Origin: Opitutaceae bacterium
GTDB lineage: Bacteria > Verrucomicrobiota > Verrucomicrobiia > Opitutales > Opitutaceae
Assembly (NCBI GenBank): GCA_030648295.1
Contig: JAUSID010000180.1
Coordinates: 1-64,000 of the forward strand
Direction: 5' to 3'
Length of the DNA: 64,000 nt
Part shown: positions 43,796 through 52,239 of the stretch, one piece after another
How the letters are laid out: each line of letters begins with the position of its first letter
Numbering within the stretch: the stretch's first letter is position 1
Notes under the pieces: generated by a model
What the model was told of the DNA's origin: nothing
What the model saw: the letters and a program-made list of their open reading frames with translations, nothing else
Databases searched by the model: none
Translations under genes and position numbers: made by a program

Positions 43796-44098
43796 CCTGG
43801 GAGCGCGGGCGTCACGCCCGCAAAGCTCGGAGCAGCGTTCGCCCCCGGAGATCGAAGTCGCGTCTTGAGCGGCGCTTCGTAGGAGCCGAGGTGACGAGGC
43901 TGTGTGAAAACTCATCAATACCTCCCCTGCGTGTCATTCTGAGCGCAGCGAAGAATCCAAGAGACCGATGGCATACGCGCATCCTGCTGGATTCTTCGCT
44001 GGCGCTCAGAATGACAGCGTTTTCTCACAGCCTGCTTCCGAGGCTGGAAAGCCGGTTCACGACTCGGTAATTGCGGGCGAGACGCCCGCGCTCCCAGG
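43796..44098. repeat. Cluster of four dispersed repeats, no gene
   Basis: This 353-base gap holds GARASRP units at 43796-43821 and, in opposite orientation, at 44073-44098. It also has a TAGGAGCCGAGGTGACGAGG unit at 43879-43902. A long hairpin at 43932-44016 has arms that begin TGTCATTCTGAGCG and end in CGCTCAGAATGACA. The hairpin words (CATTCTGAGCG-CAGCGAAGAATC) are widespread in many unrelated genomes. No coding potential is seen. Confidence 0.72.
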
Positions 44099-44134
44099 AC
44101 AAGCGCTCCCAAGATACCCTTAACTGACCGCGAG

Positions 44135-45661
44135 CTAGCGCCCGATCGCGCGGCGAATCAGGTTGTGCGTGATCTGTTGCACCCGCGGGTCCGGCCCGTG
44201 CGGTCGCGACGAGTGCGACCACGGCAGCATGTGGCCGGGTGGAGAGGAAAGCCCCTGCACCCAGAAGATCGTCGCGGCGTTGAACACGAAATTGTTTTTC
44301 GGCCCCGGAAAAACCGTCGCGGTGTAACGCGGGGTTTGCGTCCCGCTGAACACCAGCCCCTCCGCCACCACCTCGAGTCCGGGAATCTTTGCCGGCGCGC
44401 CATGATGCTCCCAGCCGACCAGCCCCGGGATGCTTTCGCCTTTCTTCATGCCCGTACCGGCGAAAACCCAGTGGTCCGGCTTGGTGCACGTCCAGTCCGC
44501 GCCGCCATTGAAGGGAATGATCGTCCGGGCGCCGATGATCAGGCTCTCGTCGGGTCCGACGCGCTTGAATTCCTTCGTCAGCACACGGCGCGCATTCTCC
44601 ACCTCCTCGTCGCTCAACCCGGAGTAATGGCCGACTCGTTCGATGATCCGCCCCGGCCGGCCGTCACTCGATGGCTGAAACTCGCTCACGCCGAAGCAGG
44701 AATTTCCACTGAACCACAGAACCGAAACACCCGACTGAATCGCCTGCTTCACCGCCTCGTATTGCCGCAGATCCCAATATTCGTCGTGCCCCACGCTCAG
44801 CATCGTCTTGCAGCGGGTGATTTGCGCGGCCTCGACGCAGTCGGCGTTCGAGCAATAGGTCACGTCGTAGCCGTGCTGCTCCAGCCAATACGCGAGTGGA
44901 AACTCGAAGCACAGCCACTCGCCGGACCCGATCGACTGCGGGTTCTCGTAGATTTGCGCGTACTTGCCGTAAGGCCGGTCGAAGCTCGCGGCGACATTGC
45001 GCGCGTGCGCGCCGGCGGGAGCGGTGTACAGCGACGTGTTTTCCGGCCATTTGTTGTATGACTGCCAGGTGTTGTCGCTGCACTGGAGCAGCACATCGGC
45101 GCGACGCGTGTCGCGGACGATGAACACGATGTAGTTCTGCCAATACGGCTTGTCGTCCGACGCCGGGATGGTCGTGAGCCGGCCGAGGTAAACGCCGCTG
45201 GGCCAGTCCGCCGGAATTCGCAGCGATGCCGTGCGGTTCCAGCGGCATTCCACCAGCCGCCGCTCGCCCATCGTCGGCACGACCTGGGGTTCGCCCTCGA
45301 ACGGCCCGAGTGTGGTCATCAGCCGGGCGCCACGGCCGCCATAATATCCCGTCCGGAAAATCTCGATCTTGAATCGGGCCGCCGGCGTGGTGCTGACGAA
45401 CAAGTCGATCGACTCGCCGGCGAGCACCGATTGTTTCGCGGCATAACCTTCCACCGCCGGCGCGCGGACGCCCTGCGCCTTGTCGAGCCGCACGCGCGTC
45501 AACTGCCAGTCGATCGCCCCGGCGCGTTTGTTTTCCTCAACGATGACCGAACCGCGGGAACTCGCCGCCCGCGCGGGCGCGACGCCGGAAAGCAGCGCGG
45601 CGGCAGCGGTGCCTTGAATAAACTGGCGTCGTCCAACGCGGCTGGCCTCGCGCGAATTCAT
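44135..45661 (-). CDS. Tat-exported N,N-dimethylformamidase large-subunit-like protein
   Basis: From ATG 45661 the product has 508 residues. The twin-arginine signal G-R-R-Q-F-I-Q-G-T-A-A-A-A-L-L shows export in folded form. The mature protein resembles the C-terminal domain of N,N-dimethylformamidase beta subunits: I-F-R-T-G-Y-Y-G-G-R-G, S-Y-N-K-W, F-E-F-P-L-A-Y-W-L-E, V-G-H-D-E-Y-W, and S-G-N-S-C-F-G. Most proteins with this domain have no proven substrate, so amide hydrolysis is a family inference only. It stands alone between repeat-rich gaps. The open frame to 45697 adds 12 residues before the Tat motif and is less likely. Confidence 0.8.
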   Translation of the reverse strand: MNSREASRVGRRQFIQGTAAAALLSGVAPARAASSRGSVIVEENKRAGAIDWQLTRVRLDKAQGVRAPAVEGYAAKQSVLAGESIDLFVSTTPAARFKIEIFRTGYYGGRGARLMTTLGPFEGEPQVVPTMGERRLVECRWNRTASLRIPADWPSGVYLGRLTTIPASDDKPYWQNYIVFIVRDTRRADVLLQCSDNTWQSYNKWPENTSLYTAPAGAHARNVAASFDRPYGKYAQIYENPQSIGSGEWLCFEFPLAYWLEQHGYDVTYCSNADCVEAAQITRCKTMLSVGHDEYWDLRQYEAVKQAIQSGVSVLWFSGNSCFGVSEFQPSSDGRPGRIIERVGHYSGLSDEEVENARRVLTKEFKRVGPDESLIIGARTIIPFNGGADWTCTKPDHWVFAGTGMKKGESIPGLVGWEHHGAPAKIPGLEVVAEGLVFSGTQTPRYTATVFPGPKNNFVFNAATIFWVQGLSSPPGHMLPWSHSSRPHGPDPRVQQITHNLIRRAIGR

Positions 45662-45712
45662 CGTTGCATCGCTAGCGCGAGGGCAGTGCCGCGGCAAGCC
45701 GGATGCAGTCTG

Positions 45713-45838
45713 GGGACTGGAGACTGGAGACAGGAGCCAGGGGACAGGGGACAGAGGACAGGCGACAGGGGACAGAGGCCAGAAGCCAGATGTCAGATGT
45801 CAGATGTCAGACGTCAGACGTCAGATGTCAGAAGTCAG
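45713..45838. repeat. Simple tandem repeats including an AGATGTC heptad array
   Basis: A run of GGGGACAG-like octamers (about 45739-45776) is followed by seven tandem heptads of AGATGTC with single-base variants (45788-45836). It lies upstream of the Tat-exported protein gene. It is too short and irregular for a CRISPR array. Confidence 0.75.
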
Positions 45839-45854
45839 TGGGACGGGGACCGCT

Positions 45855-45965
45855 GTAGCAGCCGACGTAAGGAGGCTGGACGTAGCGGTGAGCGCGAAGC
45901 GAGCCGGACGGTGAATTCCGCTCTGCTTTCGACGCGCCCAACAGCCTCGTCACCTCGGCTGCTAC
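45855..45965. repeat. GTAGCAGCCGAGG inverted repeat pair
   Basis: GTAGCAGCCGACGTAAGGAG at 45855 is matched by the reverse complement CAGCCTCGTCACCTCGGCTG ending GCTAC at 45965. About 60 bases lie between. Single units of the same family are at 43879-43902 and 49384-49407. It lies just downstream of the TonB receptor gene end. Confidence 0.7.
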
Positions 45966-45991
45966 GGAGTCGGCCGACTACGGAGCCGCCT

Positions 45992-48919
45992 TCAGAACTC
46001 CAGCGTCGTCGTCAGCCGGTAGCTGCGCGGCTCATTGAGGTACACGCGACGGACGCCGGTGTAGTTGTCGTTGTAGCGGCCGACGTTCGCGAGATACGAG
46101 TTCGAGATGTTCTTCACGTTGAGCTGCACCGTGAGGTTCATCTTCGTCCGCGGTACGCGGGTGCGGTAGCCGGCGAACGCGTCCCCCAACAGCGATTCAT
46201 TTCCCCAGTAAATATGGCCGCTCTCCCGCTGCCAGCTGAGGAAGTTCTTGCCGTTGTATCGAATCGAACCGCCGAGGAACAGGCCCCTCAGCCGGCCTTC
46301 GCGAAACGCGTAGCGCGCCGTCCCGTTGAGCTTGTGCGGACGCGTTCCGAACGGCGAATTCTGCCGGTCAACCTGGTAGGCCATCTCGCTGTAGAAGTTC
46401 GTGACCGCCTGCTCGAACGCGGCGAGCTCCGTCGGGTTGTTCGCCAGCAACGCACGCCACTCGGGCACCCGGGTGTCGAAAAAGTCGAAGACCTCGGTGA
46501 AGAAGTTTTCGCGGCGCCGCTTCGAGTGCGAGTAGCTGGCCCGCAGGGTCAGGTTCCGCGTCGGATTGGCCACCGCCTCCACCTCGATCCCGTTCGTGTT
46601 CACGTCAATCGAAGCCGACGTCCACGTGATTGCCTGCCGGTCGAAGTCCGCCTGTGAGATTCTCCCGGCGCTGAGCAGCGAGTCGAGCATGGTGCGGAGA
46701 TTGTCCACGCCGATGTCGTTTCCGCCCGGCAGAATCGGCGCGTCGTTCAGCTGCTTCGTTTCGAACCACGTCGTCCGGATGAACAGCCGGTCGTCGCCGA
46801 GAATATCGAGCATGAAGCCCATGTCGCGGCCGCGGCCTTCCGTCGGCTCCGGCACATCGCCGTACGGCAGCACCGTGCGATCAAACCGCGGCGTGCCGTT
46901 GTTCTTCGACATGTTGTAGAACACCGAGAACCGCCGCGTCGCGTGCAGCACGGCTCCCGAGGTGAAGGTCGTCGGCTTGTAGTGGTGATTCACATACTCG
47001 CCGTTGAAATACCACTCGCCGGCCGAGAGCATCCCGGACTGCACCCGCGGATCGTTCGGGTCGAGGACGCGGGCCTCCTGGGCGTTCTTGAATTTGATGT
47101 CGTCGCGCCGCGCCCCGACCGTCGTCACCAGCCGGTCCTTGAACCAGAAGCTCTGGCTGGCGAACATCAGGGTGCTGATGTCCTTCACCGTTTGGGTGTT
47201 GGCCCGGGCGCGCGACGCGTACGTCGCATGGATTTCGCGACCGTTGAAGATGAACGGGGAGACCGGGATGCTTGGGTTGCCGCCATAGTAGGTGCGGAAA
47301 TCGCCCTCGACGATGTAGTTCCGGCGGTAAAGCTGATTCGCCGCACCTTCGGCGTTCGTCGCGTTCGAAATCGGCACATTGTTCTGGTCGACGAGGATTT
47401 CGTCGCGCCAGCGGCGGGTCCGATCCTGCTGCGCCTCCTCGATCAGCCCGGCCACCCGGTGACGGCCGAACCAGCGTTTCGAGCTGCCGACATCCCACGC
47501 CGCGCTGAGCCGGTAAACCTCGTTCTCCGTCAGGACCCAGTCCTTGAACCAGCGGGCTTCGAAATACGTCTGGCCGGCATAGGGGTTGGTGATGCTGCCG
47601 GCACTGAAGTTCGTCAGCGGCAGCGTGAGGTTCGGATCCGCGCGGATGTTGGCCACCGTCGGCGTCATGCCGTTGGCCTCCACGTCGGTGACGTTCTTGA
47701 AGTACGCGAGCTCGACCACGACGTCCTTCGGCAGTCGTTGCTGCACCTGGAATTGCCGCGTATTAAAGGTCTGGTGACGGACGCCGCCCGGCCCCGTGAG
47801 GCTGTAGTCGTAGGGCACCATCGAGGGCGGGACGAGCGTCTCGGCGCCGTAGCGGTTGTTCGTCTCGAACTCGCCGCGATAGTTGTAGATCGTGCCGTCC
47901 TGGTGGTTGAAGATGAACCGGTTTGTGGTCGCGCTGATCCGGGTCGTCCCCGGCCGGACGGCCGTGGCATCGAAGACGGGGCGGCCCGCGTCCTGCCAGC
48001 CGGTGATTTGATCCTGTGCGTTCCAGCCGAGGGTGAGGCTGTTGTCCATGTGCCCTTTTTCGAACGAGACGTGGACAGTCGTATGTTTGAACGGCTGGTA
48101 CCCGATCGCGGCGGTCCAGCGCGCCTGGTCACTGAAATTCCAATACCGCCAGCCCTCGCTGTTCTGGTACAAACCGAGCAACCGCAATGATAGCTTTCGC
48201 GGAATGATGACCTTGTTGTAGTCGCCCTCATAACGCTCGAAGCTCCAGGACCCGAACATTCCCTTCAGCGTGGTGCGGTTGCGCATCAGGTTCGCCTTCT
48301 TCCCGGTGAGCGACACCAGCCCTCCCGCCTGGCCGAGCCCGAAGAGAATCGAGTTGGGGCCGCTCGCCACCTCGGCGCGTTCGACGTTGTAGAGGTCGAC
48401 CGGTACGTTGGATTCGACGAAGTCGCGCGATGCGCCGGCGGGCGAGCCGCGCATCCGGAACTGGTAGTCGTTTCCGTCGGCGCCGCGGCCCTGCGGGTTG
48501 TTGAAGCCCGCGTTCGCATCCTCGACGTCGATTTCCACGTTCGTGGCGTGACCGAGCATTTCCTCGAGATTGGTCGCGGCGATGTCGGCCAGGAATTCCG
48601 GCGTAAATGCGGACACGGAGGCCGGCGTGTCGCGCAGCCGCGAATTCAGCCGGCTGCCGCTGGTCGTGTTCGCCGCCTGGTAACCGACATCGTTTTCGGC
48701 CCGCACTTCGAACGGCGAAAGCTCGACCACCGGCGCGTTCGGATCCACCGGAGCGGGCGTTACTGGCGCGGCCGGCGGCGTACCCGCGACGGGCAACGAT
48801 GTCACGGTCGAGTCAGCGGCCGCGGTCGTCGACGACGATTCCGCCGCGACCGCGTTGATCGCACCGCCTAGCAGCAGCAGTGACAGCGCGGCGGGTCGCA
48901 GGCGGCGGGGAAATGACAT
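45992..48919 (-). CDS. TonB-dependent receptor (Opitutaceae type)
   Basis: From ATG 48919 the product has 975 residues with a compact signal peptide (M-S-F-P-R-R-L-R-P-A-A-L-S-L-L-L-L). ATG 48949 is an alternative. A Pro/Ala-rich linker leads to V-V-E-L-S-P-F-E-V-R-A-E-N-D-V-G-Y and G-S-R-L-N-S-R-L-R-D-T-P-A, the hallmark of receptors in this family. The plug has Q-F-R-M-R-G-S-P-A-G and A-S-G-P-N-S-I-L-F-G-L-G, and the barrel ends Y-R-L-T-T-T-L-E-F. It should import an iron chelate or a small oligosaccharide; no enzyme or sigma factor nearby indicates which. It is the intact model against which the broken receptor at 33517 can be aligned. Confidence 0.93.
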   Translation of the reverse strand: MSFPRRLRPAALSLLLLGGAINAVAAESSSTTAAADSTVTSLPVAGTPPAAPVTPAPVDPNAPVVELSPFEVRAENDVGYQAANTTSGSRLNSRLRDTPASVSAFTPEFLADIAATNLEEMLGHATNVEIDVEDANAGFNNPQGRGADGNDYQFRMRGSPAGASRDFVESNVPVDLYNVERAEVASGPNSILFGLGQAGGLVSLTGKKANLMRNRTTLKGMFGSWSFERYEGDYNKVIIPRKLSLRLLGLYQNSEGWRYWNFSDQARWTAAIGYQPFKHTTVHVSFEKGHMDNSLTLGWNAQDQITGWQDAGRPVFDATAVRPGTTRISATTNRFIFNHQDGTIYNYRGEFETNNRYGAETLVPPSMVPYDYSLTGPGGVRHQTFNTRQFQVQQRLPKDVVVELAYFKNVTDVEANGMTPTVANIRADPNLTLPLTNFSAGSITNPYAGQTYFEARWFKDWVLTENEVYRLSAAWDVGSSKRWFGRHRVAGLIEEAQQDRTRRWRDEILVDQNNVPISNATNAEGAANQLYRRNYIVEGDFRTYYGGNPSIPVSPFIFNGREIHATYASRARANTQTVKDISTLMFASQSFWFKDRLVTTVGARRDDIKFKNAQEARVLDPNDPRVQSGMLSAGEWYFNGEYVNHHYKPTTFTSGAVLHATRRFSVFYNMSKNNGTPRFDRTVLPYGDVPEPTEGRGRDMGFMLDILGDDRLFIRTTWFETKQLNDAPILPGGNDIGVDNLRTMLDSLLSAGRISQADFDRQAITWTSASIDVNTNGIEVEAVANPTRNLTLRASYSHSKRRRENFFTEVFDFFDTRVPEWRALLANNPTELAAFEQAVTNFYSEMAYQVDRQNSPFGTRPHKLNGTARYAFREGRLRGLFLGGSIRYNGKNFLSWQRESGHIYWGNESLLGDAFAGYRTRVPRTKMNLTVQLNVKNISNSYLANVGRYNDNYTGVRRVYLNEPRSYRLTTTLEF

Positions 48920-49186
48920 CGGAATCAGGCTCGATGGCGCGAATTGCATGGGAGGAAGGTGGTTCACCGGTTGCCGCTGCGTTTTTGGTCACCGAACGCA
49001 GCCGGCCAACGATGTGCCCCAATTGCGGATTCCGCCAATCAGGAAATCAGCCGCCGCCTGAGATTTTCTCCGCCCCCGCCGTCGCAATGGTCGGGTTCTG
49101 TCGCCCCGCCGCGTGGGTCGCGTGCGGCCGAAAGGTAGGGAATGAACTTAGCCACGGCGCCGGCGATGCTGTGCTACGATGCCGGC

Positions 49187-49378
49187 GTGAACGACCACGA
49201 TTACCACCAGCTTCTCACCTCGCTCGACTCCGCGTTGGAAATCCTCGAACAGAATCGCACGCCGGACAGTGCGGTCGTCGCCGCCTTCGACACGCTGAAA
49301 TAGGCACGGGCCCGGGTTGTCCGCGCCGTGGACGAGCAAACCTCGATTCGTGACGACGGCGATCTCGTCGCGGTGTAA
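49187..49378 (+). pseudogene. Small ORF interrupted by an in-frame TAG
   Basis: From GTG 49187 (or ATG 49142) the frame reads N-D-H-D-Y-H-Q-L-L-T-S-L-D-S-A-L-E-I-L-E and continues to F-D-T-L-K. It hits TAG at 49301-49303, then goes on in the same frame with A-R-A-R-V-V-R-A-V-D-E to TAA at 49376-49378. The two halves look like one helical protein of about 63 residues. I know no family. The clean continuation suggests a recent nonsense mutation, or chance. Confidence 0.35.
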
Positions 49379-49383
49379 GCACG

Positions 49384-49407
49384 TGTAGCAGCCGAGGTAA
49401 CGAGGCT
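49384..49407. repeat. GTAGCAGCCGAGG family repeat, single unit
   Basis: GTAGCAGCCGAGGTAACGAG followed by GCTG, the same word as at 45855-45878, lies six bases after the small interrupted ORF. Confidence 0.6.
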
Positions 49408-49540
49408 GGCTGATTCCGTTCAGATTTACCGTCGCGGAGTTTCTTCGGCGGCACCTGGCGGCGCCGATCAATCCGGGTTGCGCCCGCCGCCGTGAGCCGT
49501 CAGTCGGTTTTTGCGCGGCAAATCCAAGCCGCCCCCACGA

Positions 49541-51010
49541 ATGGACTTCCCTCGCGGCCTTCACTCCCGCCAGCCGGACCCGTCGGCAGCGCCAATGCCG
49601 CCGGCGAAATCGCCCGGCGGATATGCGGCCGCGCCTCCCGGCCCCGCCGAACCGGCGCAGCGCGACGCCGCGGAAGCGGCGGAAGAGAGTTACCGGGTGC
49701 TCTTCCGCAGCAATCCGCTGCCGATGTGGGTGTTCGATCGCGAAAACTTTCGTTTCCTCGCGGTGAACGAGGCGGCCGTCCGGCATTATGGATACTCCGA
49801 GCAGGAGTTTCTCCAGTTGCGCGTGACCGATATTCGGTCAGCGGCGGATGTGCCGGAATTCCTTGCGGCGATCGCGACCGAAACACCCGCGACGTACACG
49901 GGGTGTACCCATCATCGCAAGAAGGACGGCACCGTGATCGAGGTGGAGATCACGAGCCACCGGATCAAATTCGAGGGCCGGCCGGGCCGGCTGGTGCTGG
50001 CGCGCGACATCACGGCGGAGAAGGCGGCCCAGGAGAAGTTGCGCGAGCAGGCGGCGTTGCTGCACCGCGCCCCGGACGGAATCGTGGTGCGCGATCTCGG
50101 GCACGTAATCCATTTCTGGAACCATGGCGCGGAGCGGCTTTACGGCTGGTCGGCGGCTGAAGCGGACGGACGTCGGGTGGACGAACTGCTGCAAATCGAT
50201 GCGACTGCGTTTCGAACGGCCGTGGAAGTGTTGCGGGCGACCGGTGAATGGGCGGGCGAATTCGCGGTGATCACGCGGTAGGGCACGGCACTGACGATGA
50301 ACTGTCGCTGGTCGTTCCTGCGCAGCCCCGCGGGCGGCGAACCAAAATCGATTCTCGCGTTTGATACCGACATCACGGATCGAAAAAAACTCGAGGCGCA
50401 GTTCATCCGCGCCCAGCGAATGGAAAGCATCGGTTCGCTCGCCGGGGGAATCGCGCACGATCTCAACAACCTCCTGGCGCCGATCACGATGGCGGTCGAC
50501 TTGTTGAGGGCAGAGGGGAAGAGCGCCGACGGCGTCCACGTGATCGAGATCCTCGAGCGCAGCGCCAGGCGAAGTGCCGGGCTCGTGCGGCAGGTGCTGG
50601 CCTTTGCCCGCGGCGCGCAGGGGGCCCGGATCGTCGTGCAGATTCGCCATGTCGTGGACGATGAGCCGTCGATCCTGACGGTCACCCGCCAGACGCTGGA
50701 GACCTTCGGCTACCGCGTGATCACGGCGGAGAATGGAGCCGAAGCCGTCGGCGTCCTCGCGGTGGAGCGCGACAACGTCGCCGTGGTAATCACCGACATG
50801 ATGATGCCAATCATGGACGGGCCCGCGTCGGCGATGGCGATGCGGAAGATTAATCCCCGGCTCAAGATCATTGGTGCCAGCGGACTGGATACGGTGGCGA
50901 GCAGCCGCGCCGCCAGCGCCGGCATAGTTCACTTCCTGCCCAAACCGTTTTCCACGGGCGCGCTGCTCACGCTGTTGCGCGTGGTCCTCGCGAGCGAGCC
51001 GGCGGCGTAG
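49541..51010 (+). pseudogene. Hybrid PAS histidine kinase with in-frame stop and no ATPase domain
   Basis: From ATG 49541 the frame encodes two PAS domains (R-V-L-F-R-S-N-P-L-P-M-W-V-F and A-P-D-G-I-V-V-R-D) and runs into TAG at 50279-50281 inside the second PAS. The same frame then resumes with G-T-A-L-T-M-N-C-R-W, finishes the PAS, and gives a HisKA box (G-S-L-A-G-G-I-A-H-D-L-N-N). It jumps from V-L-A-F-A-R-G-A-Q-G-A-R-I directly to a receiver domain (V-V-D-D-E-P-S-I-L, then V-V-I-T-D-M-M-M-P-I-M-D-G). The HATPase domain, normally about 200 residues between those points, is absent. It could not autophosphorylate as it stands. The first 246 residues could still be made as a PAS-only protein. 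Confidence 0.8.
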
Positions 51011-51057
51011 GGCGGCCGGATGGTCTGAAAACGAAACGACGTTCCCGCCCCGGTTTT

Positions 51058-51126
51058 GCGGACGGCGCAGAGGCCGTCCCTCCACGAATGGGATTCCGAA
51101 AACAATACATGGAGGGCCGGGCTCTG
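51058..51126. repeat. GAGGCCGTCCCTCCA / TGGAGGGCC repeat
   Basis: GGACGGCGCAGAGGCCGTCC then CTCCAC is followed by ATGGAGGGCCGGGCTCTGCC. Related words in inverted order appear at 62666-62785. It lies in the 348-base gap before the response regulator, which shows nothing else recognisable. Confidence 0.5.
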
Positions 51127-51358
51127 CCCCGGCCGGATGAAACAAAAAACGAAAGACGGCCAGCCCGCCACCTCCTTTTTGTACCGGATGCGGGATGGGG
51201 TCCGCACCTACCTCGAGCGGTTGTGTCTCCTAGGTGGAAGTTCGATCGGGGACACCCAACCCCACGGCGTGGTGGGTCTACACCCAACAGTGCGTCCACG
51301 ACGGCGATGCTACAGTGCCGCCGTTCCTTCTGATTCAACAACTCATCCCCCGCCTCCC

Positions 51359-51928
51359 ATGCAAGTTCAGCTGCTCGACTCCCACTCCGACGTTGCGCCG
51401 GCCGCCGATTCCGTCGTTGCAACCGCCGCCCTGCCCGATCTCGCCGTACCGATGACCATGGGTTCGACTCCGGTCGTCACCCTGCCGCCAGCCCGATCCG
51501 TCCGATTCGACCGGGGTTGTCCGCCGATCCTTGTGGCCGACGATGACGCCGACGACACGTTCTTCATCCAACGCGCGATTAAGAAGACCGGCGTAAGGAA
51601 TCCGGTCGTGGCCTTCGATGACGGATCCGAAGTCGCCAATTTCCTCGGTAGCGTGCGCCGCCCGACCGCCAGCCTGAAGCACCGTCCGCCCCTGCTGCTC
51701 TTCCTCGATCTGAAGATGAAGGGACTCGGAGGCTTCGATTTCCTCGAATGGGCGCGGCAGCAAAAAACGCTGGCTCCGCTGACGATCGTGATTCTCTCCC
51801 ACACCAGTGAACCCGAGGCGATGGCGCGGGCCATGGCGCTCGGCGCCCACCGCTACCTCGTCAAGTATCCGAGTGTGCAGACGTTCGCGTCGATTGTGCA
51901 CAGCGTTTTCCCGCAAACAGTTTTTTGA
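51359..51928 (+). CDS. Stand-alone receiver-domain response regulator (Rcp1-like)
   Basis: From ATG 51359 the product has 189 residues. About 55 flexible N-terminal residues precede a single receiver domain: L-V-A-D-D-D-A-D-D-T-F-F acidic cluster, phospho-acceptor Asp in L-L-F-L-D-L-K-M-K-G, S-H-T-S, and Lys in Y-L-V-K-Y-P-S. No output domain is present, so it would pass phosphate on or act by protein contact, as Rcp1-type regulators do. It follows the broken hybrid kinase in the same direction but is about 350 bases away and has its own terminator. Its kinase is not identified. Confidence 0.85.
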   Translation: MQVQLLDSHSDVAPAADSVVATAALPDLAVPMTMGSTPVVTLPPARSVRFDRGCPPILVADDDADDTFFIQRAIKKTGVRNPVVAFDDGSEVANFLGSVRRPTASLKHRPPLLLFLDLKMKGLGGFDFLEWARQQKTLAPLTIVILSHTSEPEAMARAMALGAHRYLVKYPSVQTFASIVHSVFPQTVF

Positions 51929-51971
51929 GCGCCGGATTAGGCACCCGGCGAAAGGACGGTTGTGTTGTTGA

Positions 51972-52022
51972 CCGCGGGCGGTCCGGCGTGAGTGACGCCG
52001 GTCCGCCCGCGGCATCTTTTTT
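51972..52022 (+). terminator. Intrinsic terminator of the response regulator gene
   Basis: An 18-base stem (51972-51989 with 51995-52012, one mismatch) with a 5-base loop is followed by CATCTTTTTT. It lies about 45 bases after the stop of the receiver gene. This is the clearest rho-independent terminator in the window. Confidence 0.88.
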
Positions 52023-52093
52023 GGCGACTGTTGCCCCGATGGAAAACGCGGCGCACGTGGCGCTCGCGCTCAAGTTTGAACCGCGTTCCCGTT

Positions 52094-52190
52094 CGTTCTC
52101 TTTCTCTTTATCTTAATCTTCCTCTTTCTCCCTCTCAGCGGTCGGGTCGATTTCAGGGGAGAAAGAGAACGAGAAAGAGGAAAGAGAACG
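52094..52190. repeat. Pyrimidine/purine-rich long hairpin, copy 2
   Basis: A pyrimidine arm (52094-52134, CTCTTTCTC units with an ATCTTAATC insert) and a purine arm (52157-52190, GAGAAAGAG units) flank a 22-base loop. It has the same design as the element at 10791-10870. Confidence 0.65.
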
Positions 52191-52239
52191 ATTCTGGGAT
52201 ACGGCCAGTTAGAGCCGTCCCGGTCGCAGGTTCGACTAC

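Noticed and set aside
45788-45836. Short tandem repeats as a CRISPR array
   Set aside because: The units are 7 bases with no spacers and no cas genes nearby.
49301-50281. Amber (TAG) recoding or suppression to explain the two in-frame stops
   Set aside because: Several intact genes in the window end with TAG (1792, 31454, 33406, 35732, 39153, 43779), so TAG works as a normal stop. Local mutation or error is simpler.
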